Below, piece by piece: positions 8,275 to 16,300 of a stretch of DNA of 64,000 nt. Within the stretch, counting starts at the first letter, position 1, and every line of letters starts with the position of its first letter. Source of the stretch: Azospirillum canadense (GTDB taxonomy: Bacteria > Pseudomonadota > Alphaproteobacteria > Azospirillales > Azospirillaceae); assembly GCF_025961225.1 (NCBI RefSeq), contig NZ_JAOQNG010000007.1:1004501-1068500 (forward strand), read 5' to 3'. A program made the position numbers and the translations under genes. Below the pieces are notes generated by a model. The model saw nothing but the letters and a program-made list of their open reading frames with translations. It was not told the origin of the DNA and did no database searches.

Positions 8275-9069
8275 TCAGCCGACGGACACGGCGAAATCGA
8301 AGGGTGATCCACCGCCACCGGCGACGACGCGATTGCCGCCACGACGCAGAAGGGCCGTGTCCCGCATGAAATTCTGCCCGATCGCCTGCCCGTTCACCAC
8401 CGTCCCGAGCGTGCTGCCGAGATCGGTGACCAGCAGGCGGTCCTGGCTGCGGGCGATCATGAAGTGGTCGCGCGAGAGGCGAAAGGGCTCGTGGTCGTCG
8501 AGGCACAGATCGGGTCGCCGCATCGGCGGGGCTTCACCGCTGGCCGGAGCCCGGCCGACGACGAACGGCAGACGCGTGACGGGGAGGGGACCTCCGCCGA
8601 TCCGGGCGCGCAGGGCGTCGGACTGGGCGATCAGGGTGATGGGCGTGTCGCCGGGGATCAAGTCGTCGGACGGCACCCCGCTGCCCGCGGCGGAGGTGGG
8701 CTCGACCGCCTCGGGCAGCAGGTCGCCCGCGATCTTGTCCTCGATCGTCCGCAGGCGAACGCTGAGCCTTTGGATCAGGTCGCGCGCGAGCGCGGCGTCG
8801 CGGCTCACCCGATCCAGGAAGTCCTGCGCGCCCAGCACCTCGGCCGCACCGTCCATGGACGCCCGGGCGGTGGCGCTTCGAGGACGGCTTTCGATCACCC
8901 CCATTTCCCCCAGCCATTCGCCGCCCCGCACATGGCCGATCAGGATGGACGCGTCCCCGTGTTCGCGCAGGACTTCGATTTCGCCATGCCTGACCCAGAG
9001 CACGCAGCCGCTCGGGTCTCCCTGCCGGAACAGCACCTCGCCAGCCTTGAAACGCAGTGGATTTGCCAT
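8275..9069 (-). CDS. Cyclic-nucleotide-binding domain plus FHA domain protein
   Basis: A 264-residue two-domain protein. Residues about 1-115 form a cNMP-binding beta-roll with the phosphate-binding cassette GEWLGEMGVIESRPRSATA. Residues about 165-255 form a forkhead-associated domain with VVGRAPASG, LSRDHF and DLGSTLGTVVNG. There is no DNA-binding helix-turn-helix, so it is not a CRP-type transcription factor; it should link a cyclic nucleotide to phosphothreonine-dependent protein contacts. The start at 9069 was chosen where the cNMP domain begins; a longer frame upstream overlaps the patatin gene. It lies 100 bp before the receptor cyclase on the same strand, so it probably senses that enzyme's product. 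The partner protein is not visible. Confidence 0.85.
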   Translation of the reverse strand: MANPLRFKAGEVLFRQGDPSGCVLWVRHGEIEVLREHGDASILIGHVRGGEWLGEMGVIESRPRSATARASMDGAAEVLGAQDFLDRVSRDAALARDLIQRLSVRLRTIEDKIAGDLLPEAVEPTSAAGSGVPSDDLIPGDTPITLIAQSDALRARIGGGPLPVTRLPFVVGRAPASGEAPPMRRPDLCLDDHEPFRLSRDHFMIARSQDRLLVTDLGSTLGTVVNGQAIGQNFMRDTALLRRGGNRVVAGGGGSPFDFAVSVG

Positions 9070-9097
9070 GGTCGGTTGCTCGCCGCTGTGGGGGTCT

Positions 9098-10399
9098 TCA
9101 GAAGCCGGCGCCGGCCGCGGCCCGCTTGGCGGCTGCCGCCTTGGCCGCCACGGACGGGACCGGCGGTTCCACCTGCGGTGCTGCGTAGCCCGGTGGGGTC
9201 TTGGCCCAGGGATAGCCGTTGGCGGCGAGATCGTAGCCGACCTTGAACAGGGCCTGCATGTAGGTTTTGTCAAACGGCTCCCGAAGCGGCGTCTTGAAGC
9301 TCTCCGGAATGTAGGCGAGGTTGAAGTCGATGCCGTCGCGCTGGGCGGCGATGTAGATGCGATACAGGTCGCCCACGCCTTGCGTCTGGATCAGCGAGGC
9401 GATGGCACGGTTGGCGATGCTCAAGGTCTGGCGATCGACCTGGGCCCAGTCCGGATCGAGCCGCGCGTTGCGGATGACATACAGACGCCGCTGGCGCGTG
9501 ATCCCCGCCCGCTGCGTTTCCGCCTTCAGGTTGAAGCTGGGCGGATAGACGAACACCTGCGCCGTGGCGCCGCCGTCCACGTGCATCTCCTCGAACGTCT
9601 TGCCGTCCGCCTCGACGCTGATCATGACCGGAGGGAAGGCTCCGGGAATGGCCGCCGAGGCCACCAGGAGGGTTTGCACCAGCTCCAGCGCCTGCGGGTG
9701 ATGGCTGGCCGCGATCTTGGTGACGTTCCAGACGACCGGGCGGCGGGCGTCGAGGTTGGTGGTGCCGATCAGCAGGATGCGGCCCTTTTCATGCTCGGCC
9801 GCGATCGCGTCAAGCATCGGCTGATCGAAGAGCCGCCGCACCAGCTTCCGCAGCGGCGCGGTGTCGGCCATGGCGTCGTTGTTGATGGCCGCCAGGAAGC
9901 CGCGCTGTTCGAGGATGTCCTTGTTCGTGATGGTCGTGTAGACCTCCTTGAGCTTGTCGTCATACTCGGACCCAAGGAACGCGAAGGGAGCGATCAGCGC
10001 CCCGGTGCTGATGCCGGTGACGGCTTTGAAGCGCGGCCGCGTTCCGGTGGCGCTCCATCCCACCAGCAGGCCCGCGCCGAAGGCGCCGTCCTCGCCACCC
10101 CCCGAAATCGCCAGGAAGTCGGCCGGGGGCAGAGGGCCGCGACCGCCCGCCTGCTGGAGCAGGTCCCGCTCCCGGCGCACGGACTCCAGAGCATCGGGCA
10201 GGAACTCGTCGGCCTTGGCATCGCCCCAGTAGCGCACCTCGGGCATGCCCACGACGCTGGCCTTGGCTTGGCTGGCGACCGGCACCGCGTCGAGGCGCGT
10301 GGGCGTGCCGCAGCCCGTCGCGGTGAGCAGAATGAACAGGACGCCAGCCAGGGCGGGCAGGGCGCCCCGCAGCGGCGGCACACGTCGTAGAGATCGCAT
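9098..10399 (-). CDS. Patatin-like phospholipase lipoprotein
   Basis: A 433-residue protein with a type II signal peptide ending in the lipobox LTATGC, so it is probably an envelope lipoprotein. The patatin fold is shown by the oxyanion loop SGGGEDGAFGAG (near 100), the nucleophile motif GISTG (serine near 155) and the Asp of the dyad in HVDGGA (near 280). The expected activity is acyl-ester hydrolysis of phospholipids. The C-terminus ends in an alanine-rich tail. It lies 28 bp upstream of the cNMP/FHA gene on the same strand and 25 bp after the TolB-like gene, so the group is probably co-transcribed. Being extracytoplasmic, it is unlikely to be switched directly by cytoplasmic cyclic nucleotide. 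Confidence 0.85.
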   Translation of the reverse strand: MRSLRRVPPLRGALPALAGVLFILLTATGCGTPTRLDAVPVASQAKASVVGMPEVRYWGDAKADEFLPDALESVRRERDLLQQAGGRGPLPPADFLAISGGGEDGAFGAGLLVGWSATGTRPRFKAVTGISTGALIAPFAFLGSEYDDKLKEVYTTITNKDILEQRGFLAAINNDAMADTAPLRKLVRRLFDQPMLDAIAAEHEKGRILLIGTTNLDARRPVVWNVTKIAASHHPQALELVQTLLVASAAIPGAFPPVMISVEADGKTFEEMHVDGGATAQVFVYPPSFNLKAETQRAGITRQRRLYVIRNARLDPDWAQVDRQTLSIANRAIASLIQTQGVGDLYRIYIAAQRDGIDFNLAYIPESFKTPLREPFDKTYMQALFKVGYDLAANGYPWAKTPPGYAAPQVEPPVPSVAAKAAAAKRAAAGAGF

Positions 10400-10424
10400 G
10401 GACGTCTCCTCGGAAATGCGGTCC

Positions 10425-11525
10425 TCAGCAGAGCGCCGTCAGCCCAATCCAGGACATCAGCGTGCGAAACGACCCGCATTCGGGCGAGGACAGCGCCGCC
10501 GGCGGGCGAACGGCGGAGCCTCGCGCGTCTTCGGTGTCGAACACGCCGTTCTGCCGCGTCAGAGCCTGGACGACCTCCAGGGCGATGTCCTGCCGCATTG
10601 CTACCACCGTGTCGGGCTTGGTCTCCCGGCGGATGTCGTCGGCCCAAAGGTAGCGGCGGTTCCGGCCGTCGCTCAGAACGGTCGTCACCTGGACCTGTTC
10701 GCCGGATTGGTTGATGCTGCCCCGAAGCACGTAATCCATGGGAACGTCGGGCCGCGCCTTGTGCAGCGGCGATGGGGAGCGTTCGTGGTTGTCCGCTCCG
10801 AACACGCGCACTCTCTGGGACCGGACGAGCGCCCCGACCAGATCTTCGGTGAAGCCATCGGCAACGATGTCCTGGGCCGGGTCGCCGGTGCCGTTGGTGA
10901 AGGGCAACACCATCAGCGACGCTGCACGCGTGGCGCCGAACGAAGACGGCTCCGGTCGCGCCGACCGCGTCCCGAATGGAAGGTCCGACATCACGGGCAC
11001 GAGAAGGGCCGCCACGAACACCAGGACCGCCGCCGCGAGGATGACCATGGATGGGACGGCCATGGATGGATTGATCGCGTGCTCGACCCGCAGGGACGGC
11101 GGAGCCCGGTTGCGATCCACCTCTCCACTTTGCCGTTCGGGAGCTTGCAGTTCGGGAGTGCCAGGGGCGTCGCTCCTCACGAGAGCGAATTGTGGAGCGT
11201 AGCTGCCCTTTGGAATGGTGATGCGGACCTGGGCGTCGGCCCCTTCCGTGTCGTAATAACGCTCCAGGCTGCGGCGGATGCGGCCGGCCTGGATGCGGAC
11301 GATCGGGTCGAGCATCGGATCGAAACTGGCGTCACGGTCGAACACGTCCAGCGCGATGGCGTAGGCCTTGATGTGGTCGGTGCGTCCGGCCAGAGCTTCA
11401 TTCACGACAAACTGGACGAAGCGGCGCTTGCGGGTGGCGTTGCGGAACTCCCGGCTGGCAAGAATGCCCTCCAGCGCCGATGCGACCAACTCACGCGGGA
11501 TGGTGTCGTCCAAGGAGCATGGCAT
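10425..11525 (-). CDS. Membrane protein with N-terminal regulatory-type domain and TolB/FlgO-like domain, C-terminus probably truncated
   Basis: A 366-residue protein. Residues about 10-115 match a domain common at the start of alphaproteobacterial adenylate-cyclase-like proteins, with the signatures IKAYAIALDVFDRDASFDP and IRRSLERYY. One membrane helix (about 155-180) follows, then a TolB/FlgO-like domain (about 205-330) with VLPFTNGTGDPAQDIVADGF. Relatives usually continue into a TPR region; here the frame stops soon after LSSPEC with an unrelated tail, and only 25 bp separate the stop from the patatin start. A deletion or frameshift is likely. The start at 11525 has AAGGA about 9 bp upstream. 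The biochemical role is unknown. Confidence 0.65.
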   Translation of the reverse strand: MPCSLDDTIPRELVASALEGILASREFRNATRKRRFVQFVVNEALAGRTDHIKAYAIALDVFDRDASFDPMLDPIVRIQAGRIRRSLERYYDTEGADAQVRITIPKGSYAPQFALVRSDAPGTPELQAPERQSGEVDRNRAPPSLRVEHAINPSMAVPSMVILAAAVLVFVAALLVPVMSDLPFGTRSARPEPSSFGATRAASLMVLPFTNGTGDPAQDIVADGFTEDLVGALVRSQRVRVFGADNHERSPSPLHKARPDVPMDYVLRGSINQSGEQVQVTTVLSDGRNRRYLWADDIRRETKPDTVVAMRQDIALEVVQALTRQNGVFDTEDARGSAVRPPAALSSPECGSFRTLMSWIGLTALC

Positions 11526-12023
11526 GGGGGTGTTCCTTCTTCGGGGCCCGACATCCGGTGGACAGCCAACTGGTCCAGGATCGCAAAAGCGCCTTGCGGA
11601 AAGTTCACGAATATTTCGCCATGAGTTTTGGCGACAGATTTTCGCCCAATCATCTTGTCAAAAAATACTATTTCAGAAGTTTATTTTTTAAAGATCACCT
11701 GAAATCGCGATATGGTTAAGTGTCGACACAAAATGATGCACGCTTTATTGTATTGCAGTTTTCACGATCGAAGGAATATGTCCAGAAGCATGGTCTCTCA
11801 TCCACTCGAAAGTCCGCCGAGAAGCCTCATGGTGGCTGCTGCCCACCCATCCGTTGGGCATGACGAGCGTCACCGGGCGGCGCGGGGCCCGATGGAGCCA
11901 TGAGCGGCGTTGGATGAGAGTGGTGGAGCGGTGCCCCCCCTGCCCAAATGCCCCGATTGTCCGGCGTCGAGGCTTGCTGGCATCGTGTACGGATCAGTAA
12001 CGACGTGCCGAGGAAGGCGGGCC
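11526..12023. other. Divergent intergenic region with an AT-rich core
   Basis: About 500 bp between the TolB-like gene and the EF-hand gene. The stretch 11640-11765 is far richer in A and T than its surroundings and probably holds the divergent promoters. No convincing protein-coding region was seen here; short open frames lack ribosome sites. Confidence 0.5.
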
Positions 12024-12431
12024 ATGATGGCGATGACGCAAAATGGTTCGATGGCGGTGATGCTGCTGGCCATGCTGGTCGCAACGAAGGCGACCGCCGC
12101 CGACCTGCCCGCAAACTCCGGCCGCGACGACAAGATTTTTGCTCTCCTCGACGACAATAACGACGGCCGGATTTCAAGGGAGGAGTTCAAAAACAACCAG
12201 ATGCTTGTGTTCTACGTCATGGATCGGAACAAAGACCTTGCCCTGACGCGCGCGGAAACCACGCTTCCGGCCGACAGTTTCGCCCGTCTCGCCGGTGCGG
12301 ATGGGAAAATCGGCCCGCTTGAATTCCTGGCCGTGGCTGACGCTGCGTTCACCCAAGCGGACACCAATCATGATGACGCCCTGGATCGGCAGGAGTTCAC
12401 AATCCTGCTGCAGCATGTCCGAAACGAGTGA
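12024..12431 (+). CDS. Periplasmic EF-hand calcium-binding protein
   Basis: A 135-residue secreted protein. The start at 12024 follows AGGAAGG by about 7 bp and gives a clean signal peptide with a probable cut after KATAA. Mature residues contain a canonical EF-hand loop DDNNDGRISREE, a second degenerate loop DRNKDLALTRAE, a partial loop around GADGKIGPLEF and a near-canonical loop DTNHDDALDRQE. It should bind calcium in the periplasm. Upstream in-frame starts exist but would place a hydrophilic stretch before the signal sequence. It is a single gene and no operon is evident. Whether it acts as a buffer or a sensor cannot be told. Confidence 0.8.
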   Translation: MMAMTQNGSMAVMLLAMLVATKATAADLPANSGRDDKIFALLDDNNDGRISREEFKNNQMLVFYVMDRNKDLALTRAETTLPADSFARLAGADGKIGPLEFLAVADAAFTQADTNHDDALDRQEFTILLQHVRNE

Positions 12432-12501
12432 GAATGCCGGGAGGTGAGTGGCCGACCAGGCCGCCGTGGGTGGCCGCAACAGAGACCGGCGTGGACGCTG
12501 G

Positions 12502-12783
12502 TCAGAATGGGGGATCATCATCCGAAACCGCGGAATGCGGGTCGTTCCAGAACCTTAGCTCCCGCAGGATTTCATCCTCAAGGTCCGCGACGAGGGCGCG
12601 ACAGGCCCGCAATCGCGCCAGCGTTTTGTTGCCGGACGCCTTTTCCCATTGGCGCAGCATCTCAACCGCTTTGCCATAGTCTTCGCACAAGCTGCTGAAA
12701 AAGCGATTGTCGGCGCTGTATTGCTTGATCGCTTGCGCCAGATCCGGGAAGCGTTCGACGGCGTGCCGCGTTTTCTCTGGCAT
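12502..12783 (-). CDS. Small conserved helical protein of unknown function
   Basis: A 93-residue soluble, charged protein with no signal peptide or membrane helix. It is predicted mostly helical, with the pattern RFPDLAQAIKQYSADNRFF, then LCEDYGKAVEMLRQWE and a second acidic helix LVADLEDEILREL. The layout recalls small YdcH/DUF465-like helical-hairpin proteins, but I do not recognise the family firmly. It is convergent with the EF-hand gene and has no obvious operon partner. Function unknown. Confidence 0.55.
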   Translation of the reverse strand: MPEKTRHAVERFPDLAQAIKQYSADNRFFSSLCEDYGKAVEMLRQWEKASGNKTLARLRACRALVADLEDEILRELRFWNDPHSAVSDDDPPF

Positions 12784-12883
12784 GGGTGCCCTCGCATGGC
12801 CCGCAAGGGTGTGGGAGACGCGCCTCGGCTCATATCCCCGAGCCAGGGCGCGTCCCCTGCGTGGTCACGGCCGTGAACCACCG

Positions 12884-13405
12884 CTACTGCGAGCTTGATC
12901 CCGACATGGTCGCTGGAGGCCCTTCGAGCGCGATGGCGATGCCCGACGGCGCGAGCGTGAGCTGGAGCCCCTGGTTTTTCGACGTGGCCCGGATGACGAC
13001 GCCGTGCTGATTTTCCATGGCGGCTCCCGCTGCCCCACCGGCGACGGTGGCGCCAGCCGCGGCGGCCATATAGTTGCCAGGGAAATCCTCGACCTTCTTC
13101 AGATTGTAGACGTTGCCGGTTGCCTCCACCGACGAGGCGCCGACGTTGACGATGCTGAAGCCGTTTGCCGTGAACGGGTAGTCTTTTCCCTGGAAGTGGA
13201 GGACACCATGTCCCCAGCTGTAGCCGATACCCAACGCGACGCTGCCTCCTGAAAAGTCGATGGTGGCGTCCGGCTTTTCCGCTTGGGCTCCGCTCGACGC
13301 CGATGTGTTGCCCGACGTGGTGGACGGCTGCTGCGCCGACACGGCGTTGCCGAGCAGCACCATCGTTGCGGCGAGCACGGTGACCGAGATCCTTGAGCAA
13401 AGCAT
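12884..13405 (-). CDS. Secreted beta-rich protein of unknown function
   Basis: A 173-residue protein with a signal peptide ending near NAVSAQQ, then a serine/threonine-rich linker and a glycine-rich, probably beta-structured domain (GGSVALGIGYSWGHGVLHF, VYNLKKVEDFPGNYMAAAAG). The repeated small-residue stretch AAAGATVAGGAAGAA could be a flexible or membrane-interacting segment. The start at 13405 has GGGAGA 6 bp upstream; an ATG two codons earlier lies directly on that site and is less likely. The sequence is reminiscent of envelope proteins such as the EipA/DUF1134 group, but this is a weak resemblance. It appears to be a single gene with unknown role. Confidence 0.65.
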   Translation of the reverse strand: MLCSRISVTVLAATMVLLGNAVSAQQPSTTSGNTSASSGAQAEKPDATIDFSGGSVALGIGYSWGHGVLHFQGKDYPFTANGFSIVNVGASSVEATGNVYNLKKVEDFPGNYMAAAAGATVAGGAAGAAMENQHGVVIRATSKNQGLQLTLAPSGIAIALEGPPATMSGSSSQ

Positions 13406-13941
13406 TGGCATTCTCCCACGTTGGATGGTCGAACTCGGAATCCGGTGAGACTGCCCAGCGATGCCCAACAATGCGCAAAGCCTCAAACCGGGCAGGGTCG
13501 CAGGCAAACCACGTCCAGCGGAGCGGTCGCGGGTCCATACGAAGGCCGCCCGTATCGGTCAGGCGGCAGCCCACACCGAAGGTGGCGTTGCCGGGAATGA
13601 TCGGGTCGGCGCGAGCTTGGCATGGCCATTGTGGCGACCATGGCGGCAGCCGCAAAACACGCCCGCCCGCAACACCCGCCGGTTGAGCGGATGGTCACGA
13701 TCCGTCACAGCCCGCTCTTGAGGGGCCCACTCCTGAGGGGCCGGCCCCGAGGCGATGAAGACGCCATTGAGCCTCAACCACGAGAGCCGTTGGAAGTAGC
13801 AACCGGGCCTCTGCGCGCGTGATACGGTAACCCCCACGGCGCCCGCGGTTCGTTGTCGGAAGTCGATTGCGGCATGTGGAAAACGTATCAGACAGGTTAC
13901 CGTAGCAGGATACGGCAGCACTTGTACGCCCGATAAGACTT
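13406..13941. other. Non-coding region with inverted TACGGTAACC repeats
   Basis: About 535 bp between two minus-strand genes. TACGGTAACC at 13823-13832 and its reverse complement GGTTACCGTA at 13895-13904 form 10-bp arms 62 bp apart, and the left arm overlaps GTGATACGG (13819-13827), a motif seen again elsewhere. The open frame 13559-13945 on the minus strand has no ribosome site or recognisable domain and was not called. Confidence 0.45.
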
Positions 13942-14610
13942 TCACCAGGTGATCAGGGGAGAACGATGCACCCAGGTGTCGTCACGCACTTGGTCCAAAA
14001 CAAAACTCGCGACATTCGCTCGTGCTATGGTGCCTCCACTGAAACCGGAGAGATCCGTGAGCGTACGGATTGTATCGCGGCCGGGCTTGTTGTTGAGCAC
14101 TGAGGGGCGAACGAGCACCCAGTCGAGCCCGCTGTCTCTAACGATTGCCTCCTGTCGATTTTTGTCGGCATAGACCTTGCGCAAGACAAGCGGAAAAATC
14201 ACGGTGTCGAACAGGAAGCCGCCGTGCCCGGCGCTGTCGCCGGCGCCGATCCCCGTGATGCAGACCAGACGCGAGACGTGCTCGGCCTTCATTGCGCTCA
14301 CCAGAGCCCGCGTCGCGGACGAGAGAAGGGTCACCTCACGGAACAGGCTGACGGGTGTTCCCAGCGCGCTGACGACGGCGTCCCGGCCTTTGAGCGCCTG
14401 GCGCAAGGCATTCTCATCGCGAGCGTCTCCGACGATGAGTGTCGCCCCCGTCAGGTCGCTCGCCTTCTCGGCGGAGCGCACGAGCGCGGTAACGTCGTAC
14501 CCGCGCGCCACCGCTTGGCTGACGATCAGGCGGCCGGTGCCGCCGGTCGCACCAAGGACCAGTATCCTGGGTTGTTCGGTCCGGCTGCCGCCGGTTTCGG
14601 TACGTTGCAT
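13942..14610 (-). CDS. NAD(P)-binding NmrA/SDR-like reductase
   Basis: A 222-residue Rossmann-fold protein of the atypical SDR (NmrA/BVR-B-like) type. The N-terminal dinucleotide motif is GATGGTGR (about 20-27), preceded by a beta strand PRILVL. The region LVCITGIGAGDSAGHGG and the segment LDWVLVRPSVL match NAD(P)H-binding proteins that lack the classical YxxxK or use it differently. The likely role is a redox-sensing or flavin/quinone reductase-type function in the cytoplasm. The nearest genes run the other way or are far off, so context gives no substrate. Confidence 0.75.
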   Translation of the reverse strand: MQRTETGGSRTEQPRILVLGATGGTGRLIVSQAVARGYDVTALVRSAEKASDLTGATLIVGDARDENALRQALKGRDAVVSALGTPVSLFREVTLLSSATRALVSAMKAEHVSRLVCITGIGAGDSAGHGGFLFDTVIFPLVLRKVYADKNRQEAIVRDSGLDWVLVRPSVLNNKPGRDTIRTLTDLSGFSGGTIARANVASFVLDQVRDDTWVHRSPLITW

Positions 14611-14880
14611 GGTGTCTGCCTCGGGTAATGGGGCGCCTCATGAGCGCTCGGGTGTCGGCGTTCCTCGACCATCTGAAGCAAGCCTTTCCCATGGGCACGC
14701 CCGACGAACTGGCCGCCTGTATCAGCCGTTGACGGCCCTGTTGCGGACGGGGCTTCGATGGCGCGAGCGTCGTTCGTGTTCGTGGTGTAATGTCGAGGCT
14801 GGCTGTGAAACGCTTCCGAAACGCGCGGGAAACCGGGCCGGAATTGACTTCGAATTAACTTCGACGCGAAAGGACAGGCC

Positions 14881-15360
14881 ATGGCAACTGCCAAGAACAC
14901 CATCTGCCTCTGGTTCGACAAGGACGCCGAGGCGGCGGCCCGCTTCTACGCCGAGACGTTTCCCGACAGTTCGGTGAGCGCCGTCCACCGTGCCCCCGGC
15001 GATTACCCGTCCGGCAAGGCAGGCGACGTGCTGACGGTCGAATTCACGGTAGCCGGCATCCCTTGCCTCGGGCTCAACGGCGGGTCCGCGTTCAAGCAGA
15101 GCGAAGCCTTCTCGTTCCAGATCGCCACCGACGACCAGGAGGAAACCGACCGCTACTGGAACGCCATCGTCGGCAATGGCGGCCAGGAAAGTGCCTGCGG
15201 TTGGTGCAAGGACAAATGGGGCGTCTCCTGGCAGATCACCCCGCGCGTGCTGACCGAGGCGTTGGTGGTCGGCGGCGATGAAGCCAAGCGCGCCTTCGAA
15301 GCGATGATGGGCATGACGAAAATCGACGTCGCCGCAATCGAGGCGGCCCGTCGCGGCTGA
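14881..15360 (+). CDS. PhnB-like VOC family protein
   Basis: A 159-residue VOC-fold protein of the PhnB / 3-demethylubiquinone-methyltransferase-like group. It shows the family opening CLWFDKDAEAAARFYAETF, a central GLNGGSAFKQSEAFSFQI and the C-terminal CGWCKDKWGVSWQITP. Despite the historical name, proteins of this group are usually not methyltransferases, and their activity is mostly unknown; some act as small-molecule binding or resistance proteins. The ATG at 14881 follows GAAAGGACAGG. It is divergent from the NmrA-like gene with about 270 bp between, in which no further gene was seen. Confidence 0.75.
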   Translation: MATAKNTICLWFDKDAEAAARFYAETFPDSSVSAVHRAPGDYPSGKAGDVLTVEFTVAGIPCLGLNGGSAFKQSEAFSFQIATDDQEETDRYWNAIVGNGGQESACGWCKDKWGVSWQITPRVLTEALVVGGDEAKRAFEAMMGMTKIDVAAIEAARRG

Positions 15361-15414
15361 CGGTCCCGGGTCGTCCGGGCTGGATTCCGGGCCGGGCCCC
15401 AGGCTGGACTGCGG

Positions 15415-15828
15415 CTACCGGCATTCGGCGTGGCAGGCGGCCTCGACCGTCGCCTCGTCGAAATGCTCCTCGAAACGCGTGATCTTGTCCCCGCGCAGGC
15501 GCAGCCTGTGCTGCGTCGGCACCTCGACCTGCTTGCCGGTGGCGAGGTTCGTGGCCTGGACCAGATTCCGCACCACGACCTCGTCCCCGTCGGCGATCAT
15601 CGCCGTCGTTTCATGCCGGTCGATGCGCCAGTCGCGACCGAGGCCCTCGAAATAGCGCCGGACTTCGGCCGGACCGCGGAACGTGCCGGAGAAGCTGGAG
15701 AGCGCTGGGGACCGGCGGTCCGACACCCATTCGACGTCGGGGGCAAGGTGGTTGAAGATCGCCGCGACGTCGCCCGCGCCATAGCGGTCGTAGAGGTCGC
15801 GCAGCCAATCGATGTCCGCCTGCGGCAT
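15415..15828 (-). CDS. SnoaL-like (NTF2-fold) protein
   Basis: A 137-residue protein with the NTF2/SnoaL pattern: an N-terminal helix DIDWLRDLYDRYGAGDVAAI, then VEWVSDRR, FRGPAEVRRYFEGL, and beta strands ending in HRLRLRGDKITRFEEHFDE. Members bind small hydrophobic ligands or act as isomerases or hydrolases. The start at 15828 has GGAG about 7 bp upstream; a longer frame exists but lacks such a site. It lies convergent with the PhnB-like gene. The ligand is unknown. Confidence 0.75.
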   Translation of the reverse strand: MPQADIDWLRDLYDRYGAGDVAAIFNHLAPDVEWVSDRRSPALSSFSGTFRGPAEVRRYFEGLGRDWRIDRHETTAMIADGDEVVVRNLVQATNLATGKQVEVPTQHRLRLRGDKITRFEEHFDEATVEAACHAECR

Positions 15829-15957
15829 GGCAAGCTCCGTCTCTGCTGGACATGAACCCGGGGAATGGTAACGCTGCCCCACCCGGCCATGGAGGGCGCA
15901 AGGGGGGATGCCCCAACGGGACAGGACCGTTGCGGCCCGGCGGCTTGTGTCCTCGGC

Positions 15958-16080
15958 TCACGCCCTCGGCCGCTTCGATCCCCGCGCCCGATGGGGGCGC
16001 TGGCCGCCTGGCCGATAAGGCCGGAACAGCAGCGCAAGCACAACCAGAGCGGCGATCAGGAACGGCAGCAGCATGTCCAT
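15958..16080 (-). CDS. Very small membrane protein (40 residues)
   Basis: A 40-codon frame that starts with ATG 5 bp after a strong GGAGG site. It encodes one hydrophobic helix (residues 3-19, LLPFLIAALVVLALLF) followed by a short, strongly basic tail rich in Arg, Pro and Gly. By the positive-inside rule the tail would be cytoplasmic. The frame is short and could be chance, but the ribosome site, membrane helix and upstream inverted repeat (16101-16138) together argue for a real small protein. Function unknown. Confidence 0.5.
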   Translation of the reverse strand: MDMLLPFLIAALVVLALLFRPYRPGGQRPHRARGSKRPRA

Positions 16081-16100
16081 CACGACCTCCGTGATGCCGC

Positions 16101-16138
16101 GTGATACGGCCGGCGCCTGGAGGCTTCGTCCGTATCAC
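16101..16138. promoter_or_regulatory. Inverted repeat GTGATACGG-N20-CCGTATCAC
   Basis: Perfect 9-bp arms at 16101-16109 and 16130-16138, about 20 bp upstream of the 40-residue membrane-protein start on the minus strand. The arm sequence GTGATACGG recurs in other intergenic regions of the window, so it may be a regulator site rather than an RNA hairpin. Confidence 0.45.
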
Positions 16139-16300
16139 CCTTTTGATCAATGCCAAGGCACTGATCTGTCGGGTTTTGACGGTCGGCGGGCACTGGAAGT
16201 GTTCATCCGCCGACCGTATGACACCGATGCGGAGCGTGCGCCCCGAACGCTGCCCCGATCCACCACGCGCAAGGGGTAGCGCCGCCGCCGTGCGCCGGGT

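Noticed and set aside
8258..10390. A 710-codon open frame on the plus strand
   Set aside because: It lies antisense to the cNMP/FHA and patatin genes, which have clear domains. Long antisense frames are common in high-GC DNA.
6231..10399. CBASS- or Pycsar-like anti-phage system (cyclase, cNMP sensor, patatin)
   Set aside because: The cyclase has a periplasmic Cache sensor and HAMP, the patatin protein is an exported lipoprotein, and the cNMP protein has no effector domain such as TIR or a membrane pore. A sensory pathway is more likely.
13559..13945. Minus-strand open frame of 128 codons
   Set aside because: No ribosome site, no domain, and it spans the inverted-repeat region.
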